Origin: Piscirickettsiaceae bacterium
Lineage (GTDB): Bacteria; Pseudomonadota; Gammaproteobacteria; PS1; Pseudothioglobaceae
Assembly: GCA_012963565.1 (NCBI GenBank)
Contig: DTVJ01000127.1
Coordinates: forward strand, 1-7,053
Direction of reading: 5' to 3'
Length of the DNA: 7,053 bases
Shown: in pieces, positions 1-6,772 of the stretch
Layout of the letters: each line of letters starts with the position of its first letter
Numbering within the stretch: position 1 is the first letter of the stretch
Notes under the pieces: generated by a model
Told to the model about the DNA's origin: nothing
The model's database searches: none
The model's input: only the letters and a program-made list of their open reading frames with translations
Translations under genes and position numbers: made by a program

Positions 1-735
1 GGTGGTGGACGATCATCTGCGAGAGAAACTGCCATGCGTGTTGCTTGTGGTGGTATTGCCAAGAAATATTTGAAAGAAAATCTAGGTATTGAAATCCATG
101 GCTATTTGGCTCAGCTTGGGCCGATTAAAGCTGAAGATTTTGACTGGGGCGAAGTACATAACAATCCTTTCTTTTGTCCAGATGCTAGCAAAGTTAAAGA
201 ACTTGAAGATTATATGGATGCCCTGCGTAAATCAGGTGATTCTATTGGTGCGCGTATTAATGTCGTAGCTAGCAATATGCCAGTCGGACTCGGTGAGCCA
301 ATTTTCGATAGACTTGAGGCAGATGTTGCGCACGGAATGATGAGTATTAATGCAGTTAAAGGAGTTGAAATTGGTGCCGGATTTGAATCGGTAACGCAAA
401 AAGGTACTGAGCATCGTGATGCCATTACTCCGCAAGGTTTTAAATCTAACCATGCAGGTGGAACACTGGGTGGCATTAGCTCAGGTCAAGATCTACTAGT
501 TTCTATTGCGCTTAAACCAACTTCAAGTTTACGTTTACCAATTGATAGTATCGATAAAGATGGCAAACCAGTTGAGGTGATTACTAAAGGTCGACACGAT
601 CCTTGTGTTGGTATTCGTGCCACACCAATTGCTGAAGCCATGCTAGCAATGACTATCATGGATCATGTAATGCGTCATAGAGCTCAAAACTCTGGCGTTA
701 AATCAACGACACCGGTTGTCCCAGCCCAAGCCTAA
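1..735 (+). CDS. aroC: Chorismate synthase, 5'-truncated by the window edge
   Basis: Chorismate synthase converts 5-enolpyruvylshikimate-3-phosphate to chorismate, the last shikimate-pathway step, using reduced FMN in the cytoplasm. The reading frame is open from base 1, and 244 residues are visible. By comparison with the roughly 360-residue family, about 120 N-terminal residues lie outside the window. The visible part begins with the family signature [11 protein letters not shown] (visible residues 1-11). Further hallmarks are GEPIFDRL and SINAVKG in the middle, SNHAGG at 149-154 followed by GGISSG, and [10 protein letters not shown] from 198. The internal ATG at 34 lies inside the signature and is not the true start. 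The C-terminus ends in a short Pro/Ala/Val tail after the conserved MDH-RAQN region. The SulP transporter gene follows after 14 bp on the same strand, so the two are probably cotranscribed. No frameshift or missing motif is seen. Confidence 0.97.
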   Translation, partial: GGGRSSARETAMRVACGGIAKKYLKENLGIEIHGYLAQLGPIKAEDFDWGEVHNNPFFCPDASKVKELEDYMDALRKSGDSIGARINVVASNMPVGLGEPIFDRLEADVAHGMMSINAVKGVEIGAGFESVTQKGTEHRDAITPQGFKSNHAGGTLGGISSGQDLLVSIALKPTSSLRLPIDSIDKDGKPVEVITKGRHDPCVGIRATPIAEAMLAMTIMDHVMRHRAQNSGVKSTTPVVPAQA

Positions 736-738
736 TTT

Positions 739-743
739 AAGGA
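739..743 (+). promoter_or_regulatory. Ribosome binding site of the SulP gene
   Basis: AAGGA lies 6 bases before the ATG at 750, in the 14-bp gap after the aroC stop. It supports this start codon. The gap leaves no room for a separate promoter or a terminator, which suggests that the transporter is translated from the aroC transcript. Confidence 0.75.
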
Positions 744-749
744 AATATC

Positions 750-2270
750 ATGTTTTCATTAATTAATAAACATGTCCCTAGTAATGCCAAAAATGACTTT
801 TTATCAGGGTTAACCGTTGCATTGGCTTTGGTACCAGAAGCAGTTGCTTTTGCTTTAGTAGCACATGTTCACCCGTTAGTAGGCCTGTATGCAGCCTTTA
901 TGGTGGGCATGATCACCTCAGTTTTAGGTGGCCGTCCCGGTATGATTTCTGGTGCTACGGGCGCCCTAGCAGTTGTTATGGTAGCGCTCGTAGTAGAACA
1001 CGGAGTTCAGTATCTATTTGGCGCCGTAGTGCTGATGGGATTTTTACAAATCAGTTTTGGTTTGTTTAAGTTAGGTAAGTTTATTCGCTTAGTGCCTCAT
1101 CCAGTATTTTTAGGCTTTGTTAATGGCTTAGCCATGGTTATCTTTTTAGCGCAATTAGAGCACTTCAAAACTGCCGAAGGCTGGGTATCTAATGGCGCAC
1201 TTCTAGTGATGGGTGGTTTAATTTTATTAACCATGGCTATCATTCATTTTTTACCTAAACTCACCACTGCTATTCCATCTACCTTAGTTGCAATTGTCAC
1301 TGGTTCAGTACTAGCCATTGTATTAAACCTAGATACCAAAACCGTAGGCGACATGGCCTCTATCTCAGGTAATTTGCCAGATTTTGCCATACCTAACATA
1401 CCTTTCACTTTAGAAACACTCTACATTATTCTGCCTTATAGCATCATCCTAGCTTTAATTGGTCTGATTGAAAGTCTGCTTACGCTTAATCTAGTAGATG
1501 AACTTACTGAAACCACAGGTAAGCCCAACAAAGAATGTATTGGCCAGGGTGTTGCTAATACAGTCACTGGTTTCTTTGGTGGTATGGGTGGTTGTGCTAT
1601 GGTGGGTCAAAGCATTATTAATATTAAATCAGGTGGTCGTGGTCGATTATCCGGTTTTGTGGCGGGATCTTTTTTACTGAGTTTTATTTTGTTATTTTCA
1701 CAATACATTGAGCAAATTCCTATTGCTGTATTGGTCGGTGTTATGTTTATTGTGGTGATTGGTACCTTTGAATGGTGTAGCTTTAAGCTAATTTCTCGCG
1801 TACCTTTGGCAGACAGTATTGTGGGTATTTCTGTGGCAGTAATCACAGTATTTACCGACTTAGCCATTGCTGTTATTGTGGGTGTATTAATGTCTGCCAT
1901 TGTTTTCTCATGGAACCATGCCAAGCAAATTTACACAGAAACCTCAATTGATGAAAAATCTGGTATTAAAACTTACAAACTTAACGGTCCATTATTCTTT
2001 GCTTCAGCTCAGAACTTTCAAGGTTTATTTGATTTATCCCAAGATCCAAATGAAGTTTATGTTGATTTCAACAACTCCAAAGTGATGGATCATTCTGCCA
2101 TTAAAGCCATTGATAAATTGGCTGAACGTTATCAAAAAGCAGGGAAAATCTTACACTTAATCCATCTCACTGCAGAGTGTAAGTTACTACTTAAAACCGC
2201 TAGAGGTTTGGTTGAGGTTAATGTATTAGAGGACCCAACTTACCACGTTGCAGATGACAAACTTGCTTAG
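750..2270 (+). CDS. SulP (SLC26-like) inorganic anion transporter with STAS domain
   Basis: A 506-residue inner-membrane transporter of the SulP family, whose members move sulfate, bicarbonate or other anions. The hydrophobic core (about residues 15-390) contains many membrane segments. The SulP first-helix signature is at 24-40 (ALVPEAVAFALVAHV region), and GRPGMISGATGA lies at 61-72. A Gly-rich stretch at 277-302 (GGMGGCAMVGQS, then KSGGRGRLSG) is typical of one bacterial SulP group. A C-terminal cytoplasmic STAS domain covers about 395-490 and includes the D-H-S-A motif at 447-450, the region matching the conserved Asp-x-Ser site of anti-sigma-factor antagonists. The length is normal for compact bacterial SulP proteins. 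It is likely cotranscribed with aroC. The substrate cannot be read from sequence: sulfate or bicarbonate are both plausible, and a sulfur-oxidising host would make either sensible, but that is inference. Confidence 0.92.
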   Translation: MFSLINKHVPSNAKNDFLSGLTVALALVPEAVAFALVAHVHPLVGLYAAFMVGMITSVLGGRPGMISGATGALAVVMVALVVEHGVQYLFGAVVLMGFLQISFGLFKLGKFIRLVPHPVFLGFVNGLAMVIFLAQLEHFKTAEGWVSNGALLVMGGLILLTMAIIHFLPKLTTAIPSTLVAIVTGSVLAIVLNLDTKTVGDMASISGNLPDFAIPNIPFTLETLYIILPYSIILALIGLIESLLTLNLVDELTETTGKPNKECIGQGVANTVTGFFGGMGGCAMVGQSIINIKSGGRGRLSGFVAGSFLLSFILLFSQYIEQIPIAVLVGVMFIVVIGTFEWCSFKLISRVPLADSIVGISVAVITVFTDLAIAVIVGVLMSAIVFSWNHAKQIYTETSIDEKSGIKTYKLNGPLFFASAQNFQGLFDLSQDPNEVYVDFNNSKVMDHSAIKAIDKLAERYQKAGKILHLIHLTAECKLLLKTARGLVEVNVLEDPTYHVADDKLA

Positions 2271-2277
2271 AAAATAA

Positions 2278-2306
2278 TTGTAAGACGTCGTCAATACTTG
2301 TACAAT
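2278..2306 (+). promoter_or_regulatory. Putative sigma-70 promoter of the exported Hsp20 gene
   Basis: TTGTAA at 2278-2283 (4/6 match to the -35 consensus) and TACAAT at 2301-2306 (5/6 match to the -10 consensus) are separated by exactly 17 bp. They lie in the 69-bp gap after the SulP stop, with a start site expected near 2313. The spacer holds the palindrome GACGTC (2284-2289), and the -10 is overlapped by the perfect 8-bp palindrome TTGTACAA (2298-2305), so a repressor could act here. I see no sigma-32-type heat-shock promoter. This is pattern matching in AT-rich DNA, so it is only moderately secure. Confidence 0.5.
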
Positions 2307-2329
2307 ATTTCTATATTAATTAAGTACTA

Positions 2330-2334
2330 GAGGT
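2330..2334 (+). promoter_or_regulatory. Ribosome binding site of the exported Hsp20 gene
   Basis: GAGGT, preceded by A, sits 5 bases before the ATG at 2340. It fixes the start that gives the protein its signal peptide, so the export signal is not an artefact of choosing too early a start codon. Confidence 0.7.
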
Positions 2335-2339
2335 AACTC

Positions 2340-2837
2340 ATGAATAAATTATTGTTAATTTTTGCACTACTGATATCAACCACACTCAGTGCACACAACC
2401 CTTTTCATTCAGATTTTTTCCATCATGGTTTTAACGATGGATTCTGGCGTGATTTTGACAGGCAATTTCAACAGATCGACCGTCAAATCAATCAATTAAA
2501 AAAATCTGGCAATAACTTTAGCACGCAAAGCAGACAATATTTTGATGAGAAAAATAACAACTATGTTGTACAAATCGTTATTAATGGATTAACTAAAGAC
2601 AACATAGACATCTCTACAACGAATAATATGATTACCATCAAGGGTAGCCATAAAATCGAAAAACAATCTACCAGTGGTACTAGTCGCTCTAGTCGTAGTT
2701 TTACTCAGTCTTTTTCTCTACCGCGTGATGCTGACCAAGATAACATTGATGCCAGTTTTGATAACAATATCTTAACCATTAATATTCCCAAGCTAGATCA
2801 ACCAAAGCCATTGGTACAAAAGATAACAATCAAATAA
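2340..2837 (+). CDS. Exported small heat-shock protein (Hsp20/alpha-crystallin family)
   Basis: A 165-residue protein. Residues 1-18 form a signal peptide: MNK, a hydrophobic run LLLIFALLIS, then TTLSA with probable cleavage after Ala18; there is no lipobox Cys. The mature N-terminus is rich in His, Phe and Asp (19-45), followed by a Gln-rich probable helix (42-54). The alpha-crystallin domain covers about 65-150, with beta-strand segments YVVQIVINGL, MITIKGSH and FTQSFSLPRDAD, and the conserved closing element ASFDNNILTINIPK (138-151), a variant of the family A-x-x-x-n-G-v-L motif. The C-terminus carries I-T-I (162-164), matching the I-x-I motif used for oligomer assembly. Small heat-shock proteins are ATP-independent holdases, mostly cytoplasmic. 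The signal peptide suggests a periplasmic holdase, which is inference. Its stop codon abuts the queE stop on the other strand. Apart from a low-complexity Ser/Thr stretch at 110-122, nothing looks damaged. Confidence 0.85.
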   Translation: MNKLLLIFALLISTTLSAHNPFHSDFFHHGFNDGFWRDFDRQFQQIDRQINQLKKSGNNFSTQSRQYFDEKNNNYVVQIVINGLTKDNIDISTTNNMITIKGSHKIEKQSTSGTSRSSRSFTQSFSLPRDADQDNIDASFDNNILTINIPKLDQPKPLVQKITIK

Positions 2838-3473
2838 CTACTTACCTGGCTCATCACCCCAAAGCAATTTGTGCATTTGCACCTGCATGCGCACATTGAG
2901 TTGCTTGTCTAAAATCCAATCAGCTAACTGTGTTGGTGTTATCTCGTCAAATACCGGTGAAAATAACACACCTGCCAACGTGGGGTATTTGTTCAAGATA
3001 TCAACACTCCAATCAAAATCTTCCTTTGACCCAATGACAAATTTCAACTGATCTTTGGTTTCTAGTTTGTCAATATTGTCATATTTATTTTGCTTAGATT
3101 CTCCAGAACTTGGGGTTTTAACATCCATTACAATTGACACACTCGGATTCACATCGGTAATATCAATACTCCCACTCGTCTCCAACGAAACCTTGTAATC
3201 ATCTTTGATTAATGCGTCAAGCAAAACATGGCAGTTTATTTGTGCCAATGGTTCGCCCCCGGTCACACAAACATAACGAGTATTGTATTTTTTAACTTCG
3301 GTTAATATCTCATCAATCGTCAGTGGATTGTTGCCCTTAAAAGCGTATTCAGTATCACAATACGTACAACGTAGTGGACAACCAGTGAGACGCACAAATA
3401 CGGTAGGCAAGCCAACTTCACGGGCCTCACCCTGGAGTGAGTAGAATATTTCGTTAATGTTTAAATTGACCAT
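2838..3473 (-). CDS. queE: 7-carboxy-7-deazaguanine synthase (radical SAM)
   Basis: QueE makes 7-carboxy-7-deazaguanine from 6-carboxytetrahydropterin, a step on the way to preQ0 and queuosine in tRNA. With the start at 3473 the protein has 211 residues, close to the family's usual length. It opens with the conserved [12 protein letters not shown] segment. The radical-SAM cluster motif CxxxCxxC is Cys32, Cys36 and Cys39, followed by the family DTEYAF. TGGEP (71-75) is the SAM-binding motif, and the C-terminus [13 protein letters not shown] is typical of the gammaproteobacterial family. A longer frame reaches back to 3518, but those 15 extra residues lie inside the uvrB coding region and have no family counterpart. 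The start overlaps the uvrB end by 20 bp, and there is only a weak A/G-rich stretch before it, so translation is probably coupled to uvrB. No queC or queD is visible in the window. Confidence 0.95.
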   Translation of the reverse strand: MVNLNINEIFYSLQGEAREVGLPTVFVRLTGCPLRCTYCDTEYAFKGNNPLTIDEILTEVKKYNTRYVCVTGGEPLAQINCHVLLDALIKDDYKVSLETSGSIDITDVNPSVSIVMDVKTPSSGESKQNKYDNIDKLETKDQLKFVIGSKEDFDWSVDILNKYPTLAGVLFSPVFDEITPTQLADWILDKQLNVRMQVQMHKLLWGDEPGK

Positions 3474-5445
3474 CTTTAAGTTGTTTGATTTGGTTACGAA
3501 CATCGGCTGCTTGTTCAAATTTTAGTTCTTCTGCAAAAGCATACATCTGTTTTTCTAAAGCTTTTATCTCTTTTGCCAATTGTACCGGCGAGAGTTGTTT
3601 TTGAATATTCTCAGTCACCATATTATCGTCATCTATCTGACTGGTTAAATCCGTATCTAAGATATTAATAATTGGCTTGATTACACCTTTAGGAGTGATA
3701 TTGTGTTTCTCGTTATAGGCTTGCTGCTTTATTCGACGTCGTTTAGTTTCATCCATAGCACGCTGCATCGAACCAGTAATCCTACCTGCATATAAGATAG
3801 CCGTACCATTTACATTACGCGCAGCACGGCCCATGGTTTGAATTAGAGAGCGCTCAGAGCGCAGAAAGCCTTCTTTATCTGCATCCAGAATAGCTACCAA
3901 TGAAACTTCTGGAATATCTAAACCTTCTCTAAGTAGATTAATACCCACCAACACATCAAACACACCAAGACGTAAATCACGAATAATCTCTACGCGCTCG
4001 ACTGTATCAATATCAGAATGCAGATAGCGTACCTTGACATTATGATCATTGAGATAATCACTGAGCTGCTCAGACATTCTTTTGGTTAAAGTCGTCACCA
4101 AAACACGTTCACCCACCTCTACACGTTTGTGTATTTCACTGAGTAAATCATCCACTTGAGTCTCAACTGGACGTACATCGATTTCTGGATCTAGCAAACC
4201 AGTTGGTCTTACTACCTGTTCAGCAATCACATTCGATACATCCAACTCATACTGTGCAGGTGTGGCTGATACCAAAATACACTGGTGTGCTCGTTTCTCA
4301 AACTCATCAAACATTAATGGGCGATTATCCAGCGCTGATGGCAGGCGAAAACCATACTCAACCAAAGTAGTTTTACGCGCCCTATCGCCTTTATACATGC
4401 CACCAATCTGACTCACCGTTACATGTGATTCGTCTAATATGACCAACGCATTGTCTGGCAAATAATCCATCAATGTCGGTGGTGCTTCACCAGGTTTTCT
4501 ACCTGAAAGATAACGGGAATAATTTTCAATGCCATTACAATAGCCCAACTCACGCATCATCTCGATATCCATTTGCACGCGCTGAGTCAGGCGCTGTTCT
4601 TCAACTAACTTATTAAGCGAAAGCAGCTCCTTGCGACGAACCTTAAGTTCGGCCTTAATGTCATCTAGTACATTTAGAATCTTAGATTTAGGGGTGACAT
4701 AATGCGTCTGCGGATAAATAGTAATTCGCTGTAAAGATTTCAACTTCTCGCCAGTTAAAGGATCAAACCAATAGATAGCTTCCACATCATCATCAAACAT
4801 CTCGATACGCACAGCTCGTTCTTCAGAATCGGCTGGAAAAATATCAATCACCTCACCCTTCACTCTAAAATGTCCGCGCATCAAAGTCACATCATTACGT
4901 GTGTATTGCAATTGTGACAATCGCGATAGAATCTCTCGTTGATTAGCAATCTCACCTACGCTAAGATGCAATAACATTTGCATATAACTGTCTGGATCAC
5001 CCAAACCGTAAATGGCTGAAACACTGGCAATAATAATTACATCATCACGTTCGAGTAAGGCTTTAGTCGCTGAAAGACGCATCTGCTCAATTTGCTCATT
5101 AATGGATGAATCTTTTTCAATATAGGTATCAGAAGCAGGGACATAAGCCTCTGGCTGATAGTAATCATAATAAGACACAAAATATTCCACTGCATTGTGC
5201 GGGAAGAACTCTTTCATCTCACTATACAACTGAGCTGCTAATGTCTTATTAGGTGCCATAATAAGGGTGGCTCTTTTAGTCTGTTTAATGACATTAGCCA
5301 TGGTAAAGGTCTTACCCGATCCAGTCACACCTAAGAGCGTTTGAAACTTTTCACCAGCATTGACACCATCCACCAAAGCCTTAATGGCCTGTGGCTGGTC
5401 TCCGGCTGGAGAAAATTGAGCTTCTAGTTGAAATTTTCTATCCAC
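3454..5445 (-). CDS. uvrB: UvrABC excinuclease subunit B, GTG start
   Basis: UvrB is the damage-verifying helicase-like subunit of nucleotide excision repair; it is loaded by UvrA and recruits UvrC. The protein has 663 residues against about 673 in E. coli. Visible motifs are Walker A GVTGSGKT (39-46), the beta-hairpin region [12 protein letters not shown] (92-103) that clamps DNA, Walker B DESH (338-341), SAT (393-395), INLLREGLD (502-510) and motif [11 protein letters not shown] (536-544). The C-terminal UVR domain (about 622-657), which binds UvrC, is complete. The start is GTG: the next in-frame codon set upstream reaches a TGA after four codons, and no in-frame ATG gives the conserved N-terminus. 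No Shine-Dalgarno sequence precedes the GTG. queE overlaps the 3' end by 20 bp, so uvrB and queE form an operon. I see no LexA box in the short upstream gap. Confidence 0.98.
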   Translation of the reverse strand: MDRKFQLEAQFSPAGDQPQAIKALVDGVNAGEKFQTLLGVTGSGKTFTMANVIKQTKRATLIMAPNKTLAAQLYSEMKEFFPHNAVEYFVSYYDYYQPEAYVPASDTYIEKDSSINEQIEQMRLSATKALLERDDVIIIASVSAIYGLGDPDSYMQMLLHLSVGEIANQREILSRLSQLQYTRNDVTLMRGHFRVKGEVIDIFPADSEERAVRIEMFDDDVEAIYWFDPLTGEKLKSLQRITIYPQTHYVTPKSKILNVLDDIKAELKVRRKELLSLNKLVEEQRLTQRVQMDIEMMRELGYCNGIENYSRYLSGRKPGEAPPTLMDYLPDNALVILDESHVTVSQIGGMYKGDRARKTTLVEYGFRLPSALDNRPLMFDEFEKRAHQCILVSATPAQYELDVSNVIAEQVVRPTGLLDPEIDVRPVETQVDDLLSEIHKRVEVGERVLVTTLTKRMSEQLSDYLNDHNVKVRYLHSDIDTVERVEIIRDLRLGVFDVLVGINLLREGLDIPEVSLVAILDADKEGFLRSERSLIQTMGRAARNVNGTAILYAGRITGSMQRAMDETKRRRIKQQAYNEKHNITPKGVIKPIINILDTDLTSQIDDDNMVTENIQKQLSPVQLAKEIKALEKQMYAFAEELKFEQAADVRNQIKQLKDGQFKH

Positions 5446-5499
5446 GTAGGTGATTTTTCATTAACATAAACATTCGATTTTAAAACAATTTAAAAGACA
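5446..5499. promoter_or_regulatory. Divergent promoter region between uvrB and the aminotransferase gene
   Basis: Both promoters must fit in these 54 bp or reach into the neighbouring genes. For the plus strand, TTAACA (5461-5466, 5/6 to -35) and AACAAT (5484-5489, 4/6 to -10) are spaced by 17 bp. That would put the transcript start only a few bases before the ATG at 5500, giving an almost leaderless message, in keeping with the absence of a good Shine-Dalgarno sequence there. For the minus strand only weak matches are visible. The gap contains no recognisable SOS operator. Confidence 0.4.
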
Positions 5500-6672
5500 A
5501 TGACAATTCTTTCAGATAGAGTACAAAAAGTTAAGCCTTCAGCTACGCTTGCCGTAACTGCCAAAGCCAATGAATTAAAGGCCCAAGGGATTCAAATTGT
5601 ACCTATGGGATCGGGTGAACCAGATTTTGATACACCTAAAAATATCCAACAAGCAGCAGTAGAAGCTATCCATAATGGACAAACCCGTTATACAGCTGTC
5701 GATGGCACGCCTGATCTAAAAAATGCCATTATTAGCAAATTTAAGCGTGAGAACAATCTAGATTATTCATTAACCGAAGTGATGGTGTCATCAGGTGGCA
5801 AACAAGTCTTTTACAATCTTTGCCAGGCTGTGCTTGATCAAGGCGATGAAGTTATCATTCCTGCGCCTTATTGGGTCAGTTATCCTGACATGGTAATCTT
5901 AGCAGATGCCACACCAATCATCGTCGAAACTGGATTAGAGCAAGATTTCAAAATTACACCAGAGCAACTACAAGCCAGTATCACCAACAATACTAAACTG
6001 TTTGTCATGAACAGCCCTTCCAATCCTACCGGTGCTGTTTATTCTAAAGGTGAATTACTCGCATTGGCAAACGTACTAAAAGAACATCCACATGTACTTA
6101 TCATCACCGATGATATCTACGAGCATATCAGCTGGGGCAATGATGACTTTATCAATATTGTAATGGCTGATAACACTTTAAAAGACCGTACTATCATCCT
6201 CAATGGCGTATCCAAAGGTTATGCAATGACTGGCTGGAGGATTGGCTATGGTGCAGGTCCAGAAACCATTATTAAAGCCATGAAAAAGATTCAAGGTCAA
6301 TCAACATCAAACCCATGCTCTATCGCTCAGGCAGCTGCACTAGAGGCTTTAAATGGCGATCAAAGCATTATTGACACAATGGTATCTGCCTTTGAAGAAC
6401 GTCATGATTTTATTGTAAATGCTCTAAATGCCATTGATGGTATTGAATGTCCAAGATCACAAGGTGCTTTTTATTCTTTCCCAAGGGTTGAAGGTTTGAT
6501 TAAACGCCTAGGGTTAAAAGATGACGTAGAGCTTTCTACTTATTGTCTAGAAGAATTGAATATCGCCCTTGTCCCAGGTTCTGCTTTTGGCGCTCCAGGT
6601 TATGTACGTTTCTCGTTTGCCACTAGTATGGACAACATTAAACAAGCAGTAGATCGATTAAGTAATGTCTGA
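5500..6672 (+). CDS. Class I (subgroup 1-beta) PLP aminotransferase, probably aspartate aminotransferase
   Basis: A 390-residue fold-type I PLP enzyme closely resembling the Thermus thermophilus aspartate aminotransferase layout. Expected reaction: aspartate plus 2-oxoglutarate to oxaloacetate plus glutamate, in the cytoplasm. Visible elements are GSGEPDFDTP (37-46), the cofactor phosphate loop SGGKQ (98-102), the ring-stacking PYW (123-125), NSPSNPTG (171-178, with Asn175), DDIYEH (204-209, with Asp204 and Tyr207 contacting PLP), the Schiff-base lysine Lys239 in SKGYAMTGWRIGY, and the carboxylate-binding Arg370 in YVRFSFA. Lys12 in VKPSAT matches the position I recall as linked to prephenate aminotransferase activity in this subgroup, so a dual aspartate/prephenate role is possible but not shown. 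The ATG at 5500 fits the family's N-terminus (LSDRVQ-VKPSAT). It is transcribed away from uvrB, alone as far as can be seen. Gene names aspC or aatA are both used for this group, so I leave the symbol blank. Confidence 0.93.
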   Translation: MTILSDRVQKVKPSATLAVTAKANELKAQGIQIVPMGSGEPDFDTPKNIQQAAVEAIHNGQTRYTAVDGTPDLKNAIISKFKRENNLDYSLTEVMVSSGGKQVFYNLCQAVLDQGDEVIIPAPYWVSYPDMVILADATPIIVETGLEQDFKITPEQLQASITNNTKLFVMNSPSNPTGAVYSKGELLALANVLKEHPHVLIITDDIYEHISWGNDDFINIVMADNTLKDRTIILNGVSKGYAMTGWRIGYGAGPETIIKAMKKIQGQSTSNPCSIAQAAALEALNGDQSIIDTMVSAFEERHDFIVNALNAIDGIECPRSQGAFYSFPRVEGLIKRLGLKDDVELSTYCLEELNIALVPGSAFGAPGYVRFSFATSMDNIKQAVDRLSNV

Positions 6673-6772
6673 TTTTGCCAAAAAAAATAAATAAAAAACT
6701 AGAAAAAAATTTATTCATTGTTATTTTTAAGGTGTATATTGATTTATAAATTACCTAAAAAAATTTAAAAAA
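6673..6772. promoter_or_regulatory. AT-rich intergenic leader with phased A-tracts
   Basis: These 100 bp are nearly all A and T. Runs of A at 6680-6687, 6693-6698 and 6703-6709 are centred 10-12 bp apart, and another pair at 6757-6763 and 6767-6773 is 10 bp apart, the spacing expected of intrinsically curved DNA. TATATT (6735-6740) and TATAAA (6745-6750) resemble -10 elements, but neither has a good -35 at the proper distance. No Shine-Dalgarno sequence stands before the ATG at 6773. The only inverted repeat is AT-only (6686-6692 with 6709-6715) and is not a convincing terminator for the aminotransferase gene. The promoter of the downstream gene presumably lies here. Confidence 0.4.

Noticed and set aside
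210..476. Open frames on the minus strand inside aroC (88 and 73 codons)
   Set aside because: They lie wholly within the conserved chorismate synthase coding region, show no domain or start signal, and are shadows of the real frame.
1498..2085. Short open frames on both strands inside the SulP gene
   Set aside because: They are out-of-frame readings of a clearly conserved transporter, with no ribosome binding sites or recognisable protein features.
2801..2815. ACCAA/TTGGT hairpin near the 3' end of the Hsp20 gene as a terminator
   Set aside because: The stem is only five pairs, and no T-run follows on either strand.
2869..3051. A 60-codon plus-strand frame opposite queE
   Set aside because: It is antisense to conserved QueE sequence. 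Its Cys-rich start is an artefact of reading the opposite strand.
3474..3518. Longer queE start adding 15 residues
   Set aside because: The extra residues lie in the uvrB UVR-domain coding region, and the QueE family begins at the ATG at 3473 with the conserved INEIF-SLQGE segment.
5446..5499. LexA (SOS) box controlling uvrB
   Set aside because: No CTG-N10-CAG pattern is present in the divergent gap.
6686..6715. Inverted repeat after the aminotransferase gene as an intrinsic terminator
   Set aside because: The stem is seven A-T pairs with a 16-base loop and no GC; it would be too weak, and such repeats are expected by chance in this composition.
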